A stretch of DNA of 47,918 nt from Bacteroidales bacterium (lineage in GTDB: Bacteria; Bacteroidota; Bacteroidia; Bacteroidales; FEN-979), in contig JALNWE010000020.1 of assembly GCA_023231065.1 (NCBI GenBank), positions 1 through 47,918 of the forward strand, written 5' to 3'. The stretch's first letter is position 1. Every line of letters begins with the position of its first letter. Positions 16,696-24,184 of this stretch are shown here, piece by piece. The translations under genes and the position numbers were made by a program. Below the pieces are notes generated by a model that was given only the letters and a program-made list of their open reading frames with translations, had not been told where the DNA came from and searched no databases.

Positions 16696-17151
16696 ATGAA
16701 TACGTTAAGTTACAAGACCATCAGCGCCAACGCCGCAACTGTTACCAAGGAGTGGGTGCTTATCGATGCCGAAGGCCAGATACTGGGACGTTTGGCAGCC
16801 AAAGTGGCCATGTTGCTGAAAGGCAAAACAAAAACGAACTACACTCCCCATGTGGATTGTGGCGACAACGTGGTTATTATCAATGCAGAGAAGATCAAGC
16901 TGACCGGGAATAAGCTCGAAGATAAGGTTTATCTTACCCATTCGGGATATCCTGGCGGACAGAAGGAGGTCACGCCCCTCGCACTGTTTAAGAAAAACCC
17001 GACCGCAATCGTTGAGAAAGCTGTCAGGGGAATGCTCCCCAAAAACCGGTTGGGACGCGACCTGTTCCGCAACCTGTATGTTTATGCAGGATCCGAACAT
17101 CCGCATCAGGCCCAACAACCAAAACCTATGAAATTAACCTCAATTAAGTAA
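16696..17151 (+). CDS. rplM: 50S ribosomal protein L13 (uL13)
   Basis: The protein matches uL13 throughout: KEWVLIDAEGQILGRLAAKVA, GDNVVIINAEKIKLTGNK, HSGYPGG and VRGMLPKNRLGR. Its 151 residues are normal. It is an early-assembling large-subunit protein that binds 23S rRNA. I placed the start at 16696; the in-frame extension to 16639 overlaps the -7 box and so cannot be translated from this promoter. It is followed after 1 bp by rpsI, the near-universal pairing, and heads the operon rplM-rpsI-rpsB-tsf. Confidence 0.97.
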   Translation: MNTLSYKTISANAATVTKEWVLIDAEGQILGRLAAKVAMLLKGKTKTNYTPHVDCGDNVVIINAEKIKLTGNKLEDKVYLTHSGYPGGQKEVTPLALFKKNPTAIVEKAVRGMLPKNRLGRDLFRNLYVYAGSEHPHQAQQPKPMKLTSIK

Positions 17152-17152
17152 T

Positions 17153-17539
17153 ATGGATATAATCAATACCCTCGGCAGAAGGAAAACTGCCGTCGCAAGA
17201 ATTTATCTTAAAGACGGTTCCGGCATTATAACCGTGAATGGCCGTGATTTTAAGAATTATTTCCCGACCCCGATCCTTCAGTTTAAGGTCAACGAACCAT
17301 TTGAAATAACCAATAACCTGGGTAAATTTGACGTGAAGGTGAACCTGGATGGCGGTGGTATCCGCGGGCAGGCTGAAGCATTGGCTTTGGCTATTTCACG
17401 CGCCCTTTGCAAAATCAATGAAGAATATCGACCCGCCCTGAAGGCCAAAGGGCTCATGATGCGCGATCCCCGCATGGTGGAACGTAAGAAATACGGTCTG
17501 AAAAAGGCCCGTAAGAGATTCCAGTTCAGTAAACGTTAG
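17153..17539 (+). CDS. rpsI: 30S ribosomal protein S9 (uS9)
   Basis: uS9 motifs are clear: NTLGRRKTAVARIYLKDGSG, GGGIRGQAEALALAISRAL and the basic tail LKKARKRFQFSKR, which reaches into the ribosomal P site. Its 128 residues are normal. It follows rplM with 1 bp between stop and start and precedes rpsB by 26 bp. Confidence 0.97.
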   Translation: MDIINTLGRRKTAVARIYLKDGSGIITVNGRDFKNYFPTPILQFKVNEPFEITNNLGKFDVKVNLDGGGIRGQAEALALAISRALCKINEEYRPALKAKGLMMRDPRMVERKKYGLKKARKRFQFSKR

Positions 17540-17565
17540 TATTTTCGAATTCATAGAAATCATAT

Positions 17566-18504
17566 ATGTCAAGAACAAATTTTGATTCATTGTTGGATGC
17601 CGGCGTTCATTTCGGACACCTGCGCAGAAAATGGAACCCTGCCATGGCCCCTTATATTTTCATGGAACGTAGCGGGATCCACATCATCGACCTTTATAAA
17701 ACCATGGCTAAGATCGACGAAGCTGCAGCTGCGTTGAAACAAATTGCCAAATCGGGTAAGAAAGTACTGTTTGTCGCTACGAAAAAACAAGCCAAGGAAA
17801 TCGTTGCCGAACATGTGCGAAGAGTCAATATGCCTTATGTTACTGAACGTTGGCCTGGCGGGATGCTTACCAATTTCGCGACCATCCGTAAAGCCGTCCG
17901 GAAGATGATTTCCATCGATAAACTGATGGCCAGTCCATCCTATACCAACCTTTCCAAGAAAGAACGCCTTACGCTGACCCGTGAACGCGCCAAACTTGAA
18001 AAGAACCTGGGCTCTATCGCTGACCTTAACCGGTTACCGGCTGCCGTTTTCATCGTCGATATCCTTAAAGAACACATCGCTTTGGCCGAAGCCAAAAAGC
18101 TGAATATTCCAACCTTTGCCATTGTTGATACCAATTCGGATCCGCGTACAGTTGATTTTCCTATTCCTGCTAACGACGATGCTTCCAAATCCATCTCCCT
18201 GATCGTTGATACGATGATCAGGGCCATGGAAGAAGGCCTGATGGAACGCAAACTCGACCGCGATAAGAAAGCAGCCGACGACGAACGCGGTGAAGGAGAA
18301 GAAACCGATTTCAACGTACGGTCAAAAGTATTGGATGATATCGAGGAAGAGGAAGTTGATGAAGATGGTATCAAAATCGTCAAGAAAGATTTTGTAGATA
18401 CCAAGGTCTCCAAAATGAAGGGAATTGAACCAACTGCCGAAGAAAAAGCAAAACCTGCCCGGAAACGCATCAGCAAACCAGCCGGAAGGAGCAATAAGAA
18501 ATAA
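17566..18504 (+). CDS. rpsB: 30S ribosomal protein S2 (uS2) with long charged C-terminal tail
   Basis: The first ~225 residues are standard uS2: DAGVHFGHLRRKWNPAMAPYIF, VLFVATKKQAKEIV, ERWPGGMLTNFATI and PTFAIVDTNSDPRTVDFPIPANDDA. At 312 residues it is about 70 longer than the E. coli protein. The extra tail is acidic (EEEEVDEDG region), then Lys-rich, and ends in a basic ARKRISKPAGRSNKK. It sits between rpsI and tsf, the usual rpsB-tsf order, with 35 bp before tsf. Confidence 0.97.
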   Translation: MSRTNFDSLLDAGVHFGHLRRKWNPAMAPYIFMERSGIHIIDLYKTMAKIDEAAAALKQIAKSGKKVLFVATKKQAKEIVAEHVRRVNMPYVTERWPGGMLTNFATIRKAVRKMISIDKLMASPSYTNLSKKERLTLTRERAKLEKNLGSIADLNRLPAAVFIVDILKEHIALAEAKKLNIPTFAIVDTNSDPRTVDFPIPANDDASKSISLIVDTMIRAMEEGLMERKLDRDKKAADDERGEGEETDFNVRSKVLDDIEEEEVDEDGIKIVKKDFVDTKVSKMKGIEPTAEEKAKPARKRISKPAGRSNKK

Positions 18505-18539
18505 TTAAAATTTAACGCTTTACTAATCTAATTTTTTTT

Positions 18540-19373
18540 ATGAATATAACTGCCGCAGATGTAAATAAATTACGCCAGCTGACCGGTGCAGGGTTGATGG
18601 ATTGCAAAAAAGCTTTACAGGAAACAGCCTGCGATTTTGACAAAGCCATTGATTACCTTCGTAAAAAAGGACAGAAGATTGCCGGTAAACGCGCTGACCG
18701 CGATGCCAATCAAGGTTATGTGATAGCTAAAACAACCGAGGATAAAACCTTTGCCGCCGTTATCATGGTGAACTGTGAAACCGATTTCGTTGGAAAAACA
18801 GAAGATTTCATCAGCTTTTCGAAAAACATTCTTGACCTGGCCCTGGGCCATCGGCTGCACACCGTTGCTGAGCTCATGCCCATGAAGATCGGAGACATCA
18901 CCGTTACACAAAAACTGGACGAACTGTTGGGTAAAACCGGTGAGAAGATCCAGATTTCACATTACGAAGTGATCGAAGCACCGGTTACTTTTGCTTATAA
19001 CCATTTCGGGAACCGTCTGGCTACCATCATCGGGATGGATAAAGCCGATGCCAGGAACGTTCAGGAAATCGGCCACGAATTAGCCATGCAGGTCGCTGCC
19101 ATGAGCCCTGTTGCCGTGGATAAGGAATTTGTCCCTCAGGAGGTGATAGACAGGGAACTTGAAATCGGTAAGGACCAGGCCCGTCAGGAAGGAAAACCGG
19201 AAGCAATGCTGGAAAAAATCGCCCAGGGAAAACTCCAGAAATTCTTCAAGGAAATGACCCTGATGAACCAGGATTTTGTGAAAGATTCAAAGAAGACCGT
19301 CCGTCAATATGTCGCTGACAACGACAAGGATTTGACCGTTACCGGATTCAAACGGCTCCAGTTAGGCGCTTAA
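18540..19373 (+). CDS. tsf: Elongation factor Ts
   Basis: EF-Ts exchanges GDP for GTP on EF-Tu. The N-terminal VNKLRQLTGAGLMDCKKAL and the core motif VNCETDFVGKTEDF are diagnostic, with two dimer-core subdomains following and an RQYVADNDKDLTVTGFKRLQLG C-terminus. Its 277 residues fit the family. It ends the ribosomal operon. The spacer after it contains a CGCC/GGCG mini-hairpin but no firm terminator. Confidence 0.97.
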   Translation: MNITAADVNKLRQLTGAGLMDCKKALQETACDFDKAIDYLRKKGQKIAGKRADRDANQGYVIAKTTEDKTFAAVIMVNCETDFVGKTEDFISFSKNILDLALGHRLHTVAELMPMKIGDITVTQKLDELLGKTGEKIQISHYEVIEAPVTFAYNHFGNRLATIIGMDKADARNVQEIGHELAMQVAAMSPVAVDKEFVPQEVIDRELEIGKDQARQEGKPEAMLEKIAQGKLQKFFKEMTLMNQDFVKDSKKTVRQYVADNDKDLTVTGFKRLQLGA

Positions 19374-19380
19374 AACCTTC

Positions 19381-19430
19381 AATTCGCCAAGGCGTTTTAC
19401 GCTCCGAAAAACCTGGAAGGCTTGGTTTGC
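19381..19430. repeat. Mosaic of intergenic repeat pieces after tsf
   Basis: Directly after tsf lie a CGCCAAGGCG mini-hairpin, CTCCGAAAA (as at 4807 and 32142) and AAACCTGGAAGG (as at 1993). Two separate repeat families are thus joined within 20 bp. Confidence 0.5.
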
Positions 19431-19432
19431 AT

Positions 19433-19464
19433 CAGCACATCAGCACATCAGCACATCAGCACAT
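19433..19464. repeat. Four tandem copies of CAGCACAT
   Basis: Four exact eight-base units run from 19433 to 19464, ending 14 bp before the ubiE start codon. The in-frame translation (HQHIST-like) upstream of ubiE is a product of this repeat, not real protein. Confidence 0.9.
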
Positions 19465-19478
19465 CCTCATTTTTATAT

Positions 19479-20180
19479 ATGGTTTCTGTCTCAAAAAGAG
19501 AGTTGGTCCGGGATATGTTCGATGATATTTCACCGAAATATGATTTTCTGAACCACTTGCTTTCATTCGGGGTTGATTTTCTCTGGCGGAAAAAGCTGGT
19601 CCGGTTACTGAAATCCCATAACCCTTCTTTGGTATTGGATGTAGCTACCGGAACGGGTGACCTTGCCATTGCCATCGCACAGGCGGGACCTGCGAAAATT
19701 ACCGGCGTTGATATTGCAGAAAAAATGCTGGAAATTGGTCGGAAAAAGATCGCTGGAAAGGGATTGGAGGCAAGGGTTAACCTGCAATGTGCGGATGCTT
19801 CCTCGTTGCCTTTTCCTGATGATGCGTTCGATGCCATTACCGTGGCGTTCGGGGTCAGGAACTATGAGAACCTGGCGCTGGGCCTGACCGAAATGAAAAG
19901 GGTACTCCGCCCCGGGGGTATCATGCTGATCCTGGAATTTTCGCATCCTTCCTGTTTTCCCATGAAACAACTCTATCATTTCTATTCCCGTTTTATCATT
20001 CCTGCCGTTGGGCGGCTGGTTTCCGGGAATTCACGGGCCTACCGGTATTTGCCCGAATCGGTGGCGGCTTTTCCATCAGGGAACGATTTCCGGGATATCC
20101 TCAGAAGTGTTGGTCTCAGGAACGAGAAACAGTACAATCTGACCGCTGGTATTGCTTCGATTTACATGGCTGAAAAATAA
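19479..20180 (+). CDS. ubiE: Demethylmenaquinone methyltransferase
   Basis: The protein performs the C-methylation that ends menaquinone synthesis, using SAM. Family signatures are FDDISPKYDFLNHLLSFGVDFLWRK, motif I VLDVATGTGDLAI, GVDIAEKMLE, FPDDAFDAITVAFGVRN and the RVLRPGG motif. I chose the ATG at 19479 (MVSVSKRELV); the 19 codons upstream are the CAGCACAT repeat. As Bacteroidota make menaquinone rather than ubiquinone, the MenG reaction is expected. It is followed by porT, a neighbour pairing I recall from other Bacteroidota. Confidence 0.95.
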   Translation: MVSVSKRELVRDMFDDISPKYDFLNHLLSFGVDFLWRKKLVRLLKSHNPSLVLDVATGTGDLAIAIAQAGPAKITGVDIAEKMLEIGRKKIAGKGLEARVNLQCADASSLPFPDDAFDAITVAFGVRNYENLALGLTEMKRVLRPGGIMLILEFSHPSCFPMKQLYHFYSRFIIPAVGRLVSGNSRAYRYLPESVAAFPSGNDFRDILRSVGLRNEKQYNLTAGIASIYMAEK

Positions 20181-20272
20181 TAATACCGGACACGGAGGGC
20201 ATAGCGCTGCTCCGCTGAAAAATAAATCAGCAAAACCTGCGTTATCTCTTCTTATTAAATTTCTGCATTTCC

Positions 20273-21073
20273 TTGAAAATTGAGCGTTCTCTCGTCCTGT
20301 TCCTGGTCACGGTTGCCCTTATTCTTCCCGTTTCTGTCAAGAGTCAGCGCAAGGTTGTGCTTAATATGCCTGCTTACGATAACGAAGTCCTTCATTTTGG
20401 GTTTGCCCTGGCGCTCAATCAACTTTTTGTTTCTATAAAACCAGCGCCTGATCTTGGCACCAGGGTTTTTCAAGGTGATGAAGAAATCCCTGATATTTCT
20501 CCTGCGCCTGATTATGCCAAGGTGTTAGCCGTATCATGCAATTACGGGCTTGGATTTACAGTCAGTATCATTGGTGATCTGCGTTTGGGTAATCATTTTA
20601 ATCTGCGTTTTGTCCCCTCTTTTATTTATGGGTCGAGAGAGATTGCCTATTCCCTCGAAACTTATTATATGAATTTCAGTACCATGGAGATGGATGTTAA
20701 ACATGAAGAGATAAAAAAAGAAGTTCCCTCAACCTATATCAATTTTCCACTGGAATTTAAATTCAAGGCTGTCCGCTACAACAATTTCCGGCCTTATCTG
20801 ATGGCCGGGGCAATGTACTCGCTTGATCTCTCCTCCAATGCCAAAAAACGGGAACAAAAGAATACCGATCGGATCGTTAAATTCGGAAAAAGTGATTTTT
20901 ACCTTCAGGGAGGTGTCGGTTTTGATTTTTACAATGAATGGTTTAAACTGGGGGTCGAGTTAAAAATGATGTACGGCTTGAATGATATGTTGACCCGCGA
21001 TGGTACGATATATACCGAATCAATTGATAAACTGAATTCAAAAATATTTCAACTCTCCCTGACCTTTGAATAA
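20273..21073 (+). CDS. porT: PorT-family type IX secretion outer-membrane protein
   Basis: After a signal peptide (KIERSLVLFLVTVALILPVSVKSQ) the 240-residue mature protein reads as an eight-stranded outer-membrane barrel: HFGFALALNQLF, NYGLGFTVSIIGDLRLG, NLRFVPSFIYGSREI, YINFPLEFKFKAVR and a final FQLSLTFE. These match PorT, an integral outer-membrane part of the T9SS machinery. The position directly after ubiE also supports PorT. The start is TTG, as no ATG is available in frame. T9SS cargo proteins elsewhere in the window show the system is used. Confidence 0.85.
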   Translation: MKIERSLVLFLVTVALILPVSVKSQRKVVLNMPAYDNEVLHFGFALALNQLFVSIKPAPDLGTRVFQGDEEIPDISPAPDYAKVLAVSCNYGLGFTVSIIGDLRLGNHFNLRFVPSFIYGSREIAYSLETYYMNFSTMEMDVKHEEIKKEVPSTYINFPLEFKFKAVRYNNFRPYLMAGAMYSLDLSSNAKKREQKNTDRIVKFGKSDFYLQGGVGFDFYNEWFKLGVELKMMYGLNDMLTRDGTIYTESIDKLNSKIFQLSLTFE

Positions 21074-21111
21074 TTATCATGGGATCAATGGTGTAAAATA
21101 AGCTCAGCCAG

Positions 21112-22173
21112 ATGAAAAAAACAGTCAAGCATATTACCTTCATGGGCGCCATAGCGTTGATCCTGATCCTGGGCTGTAAAAAAGAGATTAACTTACCCCC
21201 GGATGTCATTACCCATGACCCAACTTCAGTTACCGATACCTTGATTGAAACCGGTGGCACGGTAACTTCTTCCGGCGCTTCCGCGGTGACCAAACGGGGG
21301 GTAGTATGGGATTCTGTAACTTTTATTACCTATGATTTCTCAGACACTAATTTATTCGGTTCAAAAAAACGGTTTACTTCCGATGGCGTTGGGGATGGTC
21401 CCTATTCCAGTACGATCAGCCCCCTTCATGCCGGTACAGCGTATTTTGTGAGGGCTTATGCAAAAACCGAGGATTTAACGACTTTTGGCAACCTGATCAT
21501 GGTCTCAACCGTTCCGGATACTATCAATACCATGATAGATCTGGACGGAAACGTCTATCATACCATGACCTATTATTGGTTAGACGTTTTGAAAATTGTA
21601 CGGCACAGTACCTGGACTATTGAAAACCTGAAGACGACCCGTTATGCAACCGGGGAGGAAATCCCCATTATAACTGACTCCATAACAGGAGATACCACCC
21701 GGTTATGGAAAAATCAAATTTCAGGGGCTTATTGTAACTATAATAACGACACCAATAATGTCCCGGTTTATGGCAATCTTTATAATTGGTATGCTGTTCA
21801 TAGCTCAAACCGGCTTTGTCCGCTGGGATGGCATGTCCCGGATGATGAAGAATGGCAAAACCTTTTAAATTTTTTAGGTGGTCAGGATATTGCTGGTGGA
21901 AAGATGAAAGAAGAAGGATTTGATCACTGGTGGGACCCCAACAGCGAAGCCAGCAATACAAGCAGGTTTACCGCGTTACCCGGTGGAGGCCGGAGCGGTG
22001 TGAATGGTTCCTTTAATTTCATAGGACAATATGGAAACTTTTGGACAGCCAGTCCCGGAGCTGGTCCGCAAACAGCCATCGGTTATTTCCTGTATTATAA
22101 TGCGATGCACGTTGGTCACACGGAAGGCAACATTAAAAGTGGTTTATCTGTCAGGTGTGTGAAGGATGATTGA
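21112..22173 (+). CDS. FISUMP-domain lipoprotein
   Basis: The signal peptide ends in a lipobox (LILGC at residue 22). Residues ~30-130 form a fibronectin-like domain (GGTVTSSGASAVTKRGVVWD ... GTAYFVRAYAKT). Residues ~165-353 are a Fibrobacter succinogenes major paralogous (FISUMP) domain: WTIENLKTTRY, YGNLYNWYAV, LCPLGWHVPDDEEW, ALPGGGR, FWTAS and SVRCVKDD. Such proteins are surface lipoproteins of unknown function in Bacteroidota and Fibrobacteres. It follows porT by 38 bp on the same strand and may be co-transcribed. Confidence 0.85.
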   Translation: MKKTVKHITFMGAIALILILGCKKEINLPPDVITHDPTSVTDTLIETGGTVTSSGASAVTKRGVVWDSVTFITYDFSDTNLFGSKKRFTSDGVGDGPYSSTISPLHAGTAYFVRAYAKTEDLTTFGNLIMVSTVPDTINTMIDLDGNVYHTMTYYWLDVLKIVRHSTWTIENLKTTRYATGEEIPIITDSITGDTTRLWKNQISGAYCNYNNDTNNVPVYGNLYNWYAVHSSNRLCPLGWHVPDDEEWQNLLNFLGGQDIAGGKMKEEGFDHWWDPNSEASNTSRFTALPGGGRSGVNGSFNFIGQYGNFWTASPGAGPQTAIGYFLYYNAMHVGHTEGNIKSGLSVRCVKDD

Positions 22174-22201
22174 AAACCCCTTTCCATTTTCATTACATTT
22201 G
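22170..22201 (+). promoter_or_regulatory. coaD promoter: TTG, 21-bp spacer, TACATTTG
   Basis: TTG at 22170-22172 and TACATTTG at 22194-22201 fit the -33/-7 pattern with a 21-bp spacer. The predicted start is about 15 bp before the coaD ATG. It overlaps the end of the FISUMP gene. Confidence 0.65.
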
Positions 22202-22221
22202 TAGCGATTAATTTTCATCTC

Positions 22222-22698
22222 ATGAACAGAACCGCTGTTTTCCCGGGTTCTTTTGATCCCGTTACGCGCGGCCATGAATCCATCATCCGTCGCGCGGTCC
22301 CGCTCTTCGACAAGGTGATTGTGGCCATTGGCGGGAATGCGGAGAAAAATTCCTTTTTCCCATTGGATATAAGGGTTGAATGGCTCCGGAAAATTTTTAA
22401 CCGCGAACCTAAAATTGAAATCACAACATATTCGGGGCTCACGGTTGATTTTTGCAAAGAAGCCAACGCGGGATATATCCTGCGCGGGTTACGGACCGCC
22501 GCTGACTTTGAATTCGAACGGGGTATCGGCCAGATGAACCGGCTGATGGTTCCGGATATTGAGACCGTCTTCCTGCTTTGTGAGCCGGAATATGCTTCGT
22601 TGAGTTCATCCATTGTTCGGGATATTATACGCAATGGGGGTGATGTAAAGCAGTTTGTGCCGAAAGGGATAGCGGTTGAGATCAGGAAAAGGGGATGA
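22222..22698 (+). CDS. coaD: Phosphopantetheine adenylyltransferase
   Basis: It catalyses the penultimate step of coenzyme A synthesis. The nucleotidyltransferase motif FPGSFDPVTRGHESII, RGLRTAADFEFERGIGQMNR and SSSIVRDI (the ISSS motif in variant form) are all present and the 158-residue length is typical. Its own promoter lies just upstream. Its TGA stop lies inside the first unit of a GAGATGG-type heptamer tract. Confidence 0.96.
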   Translation: MNRTAVFPGSFDPVTRGHESIIRRAVPLFDKVIVAIGGNAEKNSFFPLDIRVEWLRKIFNREPKIEITTYSGLTVDFCKEANAGYILRGLRTAADFEFERGIGQMNRLMVPDIETVFLLCEPEYASLSSSIVRDIIRNGGDVKQFVPKGIAVEIRKRG

Positions 22699-22726
22699 GA
22701 GATAGGAGATGGGAGATGGGAGATGA
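22692..22726. repeat. Heptanucleotide tandem repeat, five units of RGATRRG type
   Basis: Units GGGATGA, GAGATAG, GAGATGG, GAGATGG and GAGATGA run in register from 22692. The first overlaps the last codon and stop codon of coaD. The motif is the reverse complement of the CCCATCT-type units at 10522-10598. Confidence 0.85.
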
Positions 22727-22741
22727 GTGGAAGCTTTTTCT

Positions 22742-22749
22742 TACCTTTG
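22742..22749 (+). promoter_or_regulatory. -7 promoter element TACCTTTG
   Basis: TACCTTTG fits TAnnTTTG and lies 20 bp before the GTG start at 22769. An AAAGGA Shine-Dalgarno-like sequence (22758-22763) falls between them. Together they decide the start of the next gene. Confidence 0.6.
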
Positions 22750-22768
22750 TCCATTCAAAAGGATTGTT

Positions 22769-24175
22769 GTGTATTCACTTAATAAGACATTATTTCTGTT
22801 TTTTGCATTTCTGGCATTCCCTGTCATGTTATTCTCTCAGGATACACAAATCTTTGGCGCTGCCGCGGGAGCTGAAGGAAAACGGATCCGGATCACTGTT
22901 TCTGGCGATGGTTTGACCAACATTGACAAGCTATTGTCAACCGCTGAAGTGGATATGACCGGCAAATTTTCTGTGTCCCTGAAACTTAGCAAAACAACGG
23001 ACGCCACCCTCTCGATCAATTTCCATACAGCGGAAATATTTCTGGAACCAGGGAAAAAATATGATCTCCAGATCAGCCCCATGAACTATGACGATTATTC
23101 GGAAACCGATCCTTTTATCCAGTCGCAAAACCTGGAGGTAACCTTCCGGAATGCCAGCCCCAATGAGCTAAATACCCTCATCGGGAAATTCAACAGCATC
23201 TATAACTCTTTCTTATTGGACAATTTTAATGCCCTTTACCGCGATCGTAAAAAGGGCCGTATCGACAGTCTCAGGGTGACCCTGGACCGGGAGTTCGGCC
23301 TTGTTGAAAATCCTTATTTTACCGGTTATATCACGTATAAACTGGCATCGCTGGAACAAATGTCGCAATATTACAACGCCGCCCAGTTAGCCCGTAAATA
23401 TCTGATCGATAAGCCTGTACTTTATGAGAACCCGGAGTATATGGATTTTTTCAACAATTATTTTTCGAAATATATCACGGTCACTTCGATCCCCCTTCAT
23501 AAGATCGACTTCAGGCCCCTCTTGACCACTCCGGATCCGGTGAAAGCAATGATGAATGCCCTGGCTACCGATACGATTCTGAAAAACGATCAGCTCAGGG
23601 AACTGGTTTTACTGAAAGGATTGATGGAATTTTATTCTTTGGCAGGCTATGATCAGAAGGCCGTCATTTCGGTGTTGCAAACCATACAGCTCAATGCTGC
23701 CAATCCGGGAAGCCGGGAAGTCGCTGCCAACATCCTCTGTTTTCTCAACCGGCTGACGCCCGGGAGCGAAGCGCCGGAATTCACCCTGACAGACCGTAAC
23801 GGGAAGGAAATTTCCCTGAAGAATTACCGTGGAAAACCTCTCCTTTTGTGCTTTTGGACCACCTGGTGCGAGGAATGCCTGACGGAATTGGATCTGATGG
23901 TCCCCCTCTATGAGAAATATAAAGTTCAGCTCCCGTTCCTCTGTATTTCGGCGGATAAATATCTCAGTAAGATGATCCTTTTCATCAACTTGAAAAAGGA
24001 TTACACGTGGGATTTTGCCAACATCGGGGACCGGTTGGAAACGCTTATTGATTATGAAGTAAGATCTTATCCGCTGTTTGTCCTGATTGACAGCGAGGGA
24101 AAAATCTTCAGGTACCCTGCCGGATCGCCCAGCGGGGACCTGGAGGCTCAAATAAATCAACTGATAAAAGAATAA
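22769..24175 (+). CDS. Exported thioredoxin-like (TlpA/ResA-type) protein
   Basis: A signal peptide (YSLNKTLFLFFAFLAFPVMLFSQ) starts at the GTG at 22769, just after an AAAGGA ribosome binding site. Residues ~25-125 are beta-rich (a DUF4369-like lipoprotein-type domain is possible), then a helical region to ~330. The C-terminal ~140 residues are a thioredoxin fold: PGSEAPEFTLTDRNGKEISLKNYRGKPLLL, the redox motif WCEEC, and cis-Pro region SYPLFVLID. It probably reduces or shuffles disulfides in the periplasm. An ATG at 22727 is in frame but precedes the -7 box, so it is not used. secA starts 9 bp after the stop and may be co-transcribed. Confidence 0.85.
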   Translation: MYSLNKTLFLFFAFLAFPVMLFSQDTQIFGAAAGAEGKRIRITVSGDGLTNIDKLLSTAEVDMTGKFSVSLKLSKTTDATLSINFHTAEIFLEPGKKYDLQISPMNYDDYSETDPFIQSQNLEVTFRNASPNELNTLIGKFNSIYNSFLLDNFNALYRDRKKGRIDSLRVTLDREFGLVENPYFTGYITYKLASLEQMSQYYNAAQLARKYLIDKPVLYENPEYMDFFNNYFSKYITVTSIPLHKIDFRPLLTTPDPVKAMMNALATDTILKNDQLRELVLLKGLMEFYSLAGYDQKAVISVLQTIQLNAANPGSREVAANILCFLNRLTPGSEAPEFTLTDRNGKEISLKNYRGKPLLLCFWTTWCEECLTELDLMVPLYEKYKVQLPFLCISADKYLSKMILFINLKKDYTWDFANIGDRLETLIDYEVRSYPLFVLIDSEGKIFRYPAGSPSGDLEAQINQLIKE

Positions 24176-24184
24176 AAGAAAACC

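Noticed and set aside
20190..20216. GGAG...CTCC stem after ubiE as a terminator
   Set aside because: The stem is short and imperfect and no U-tract follows.
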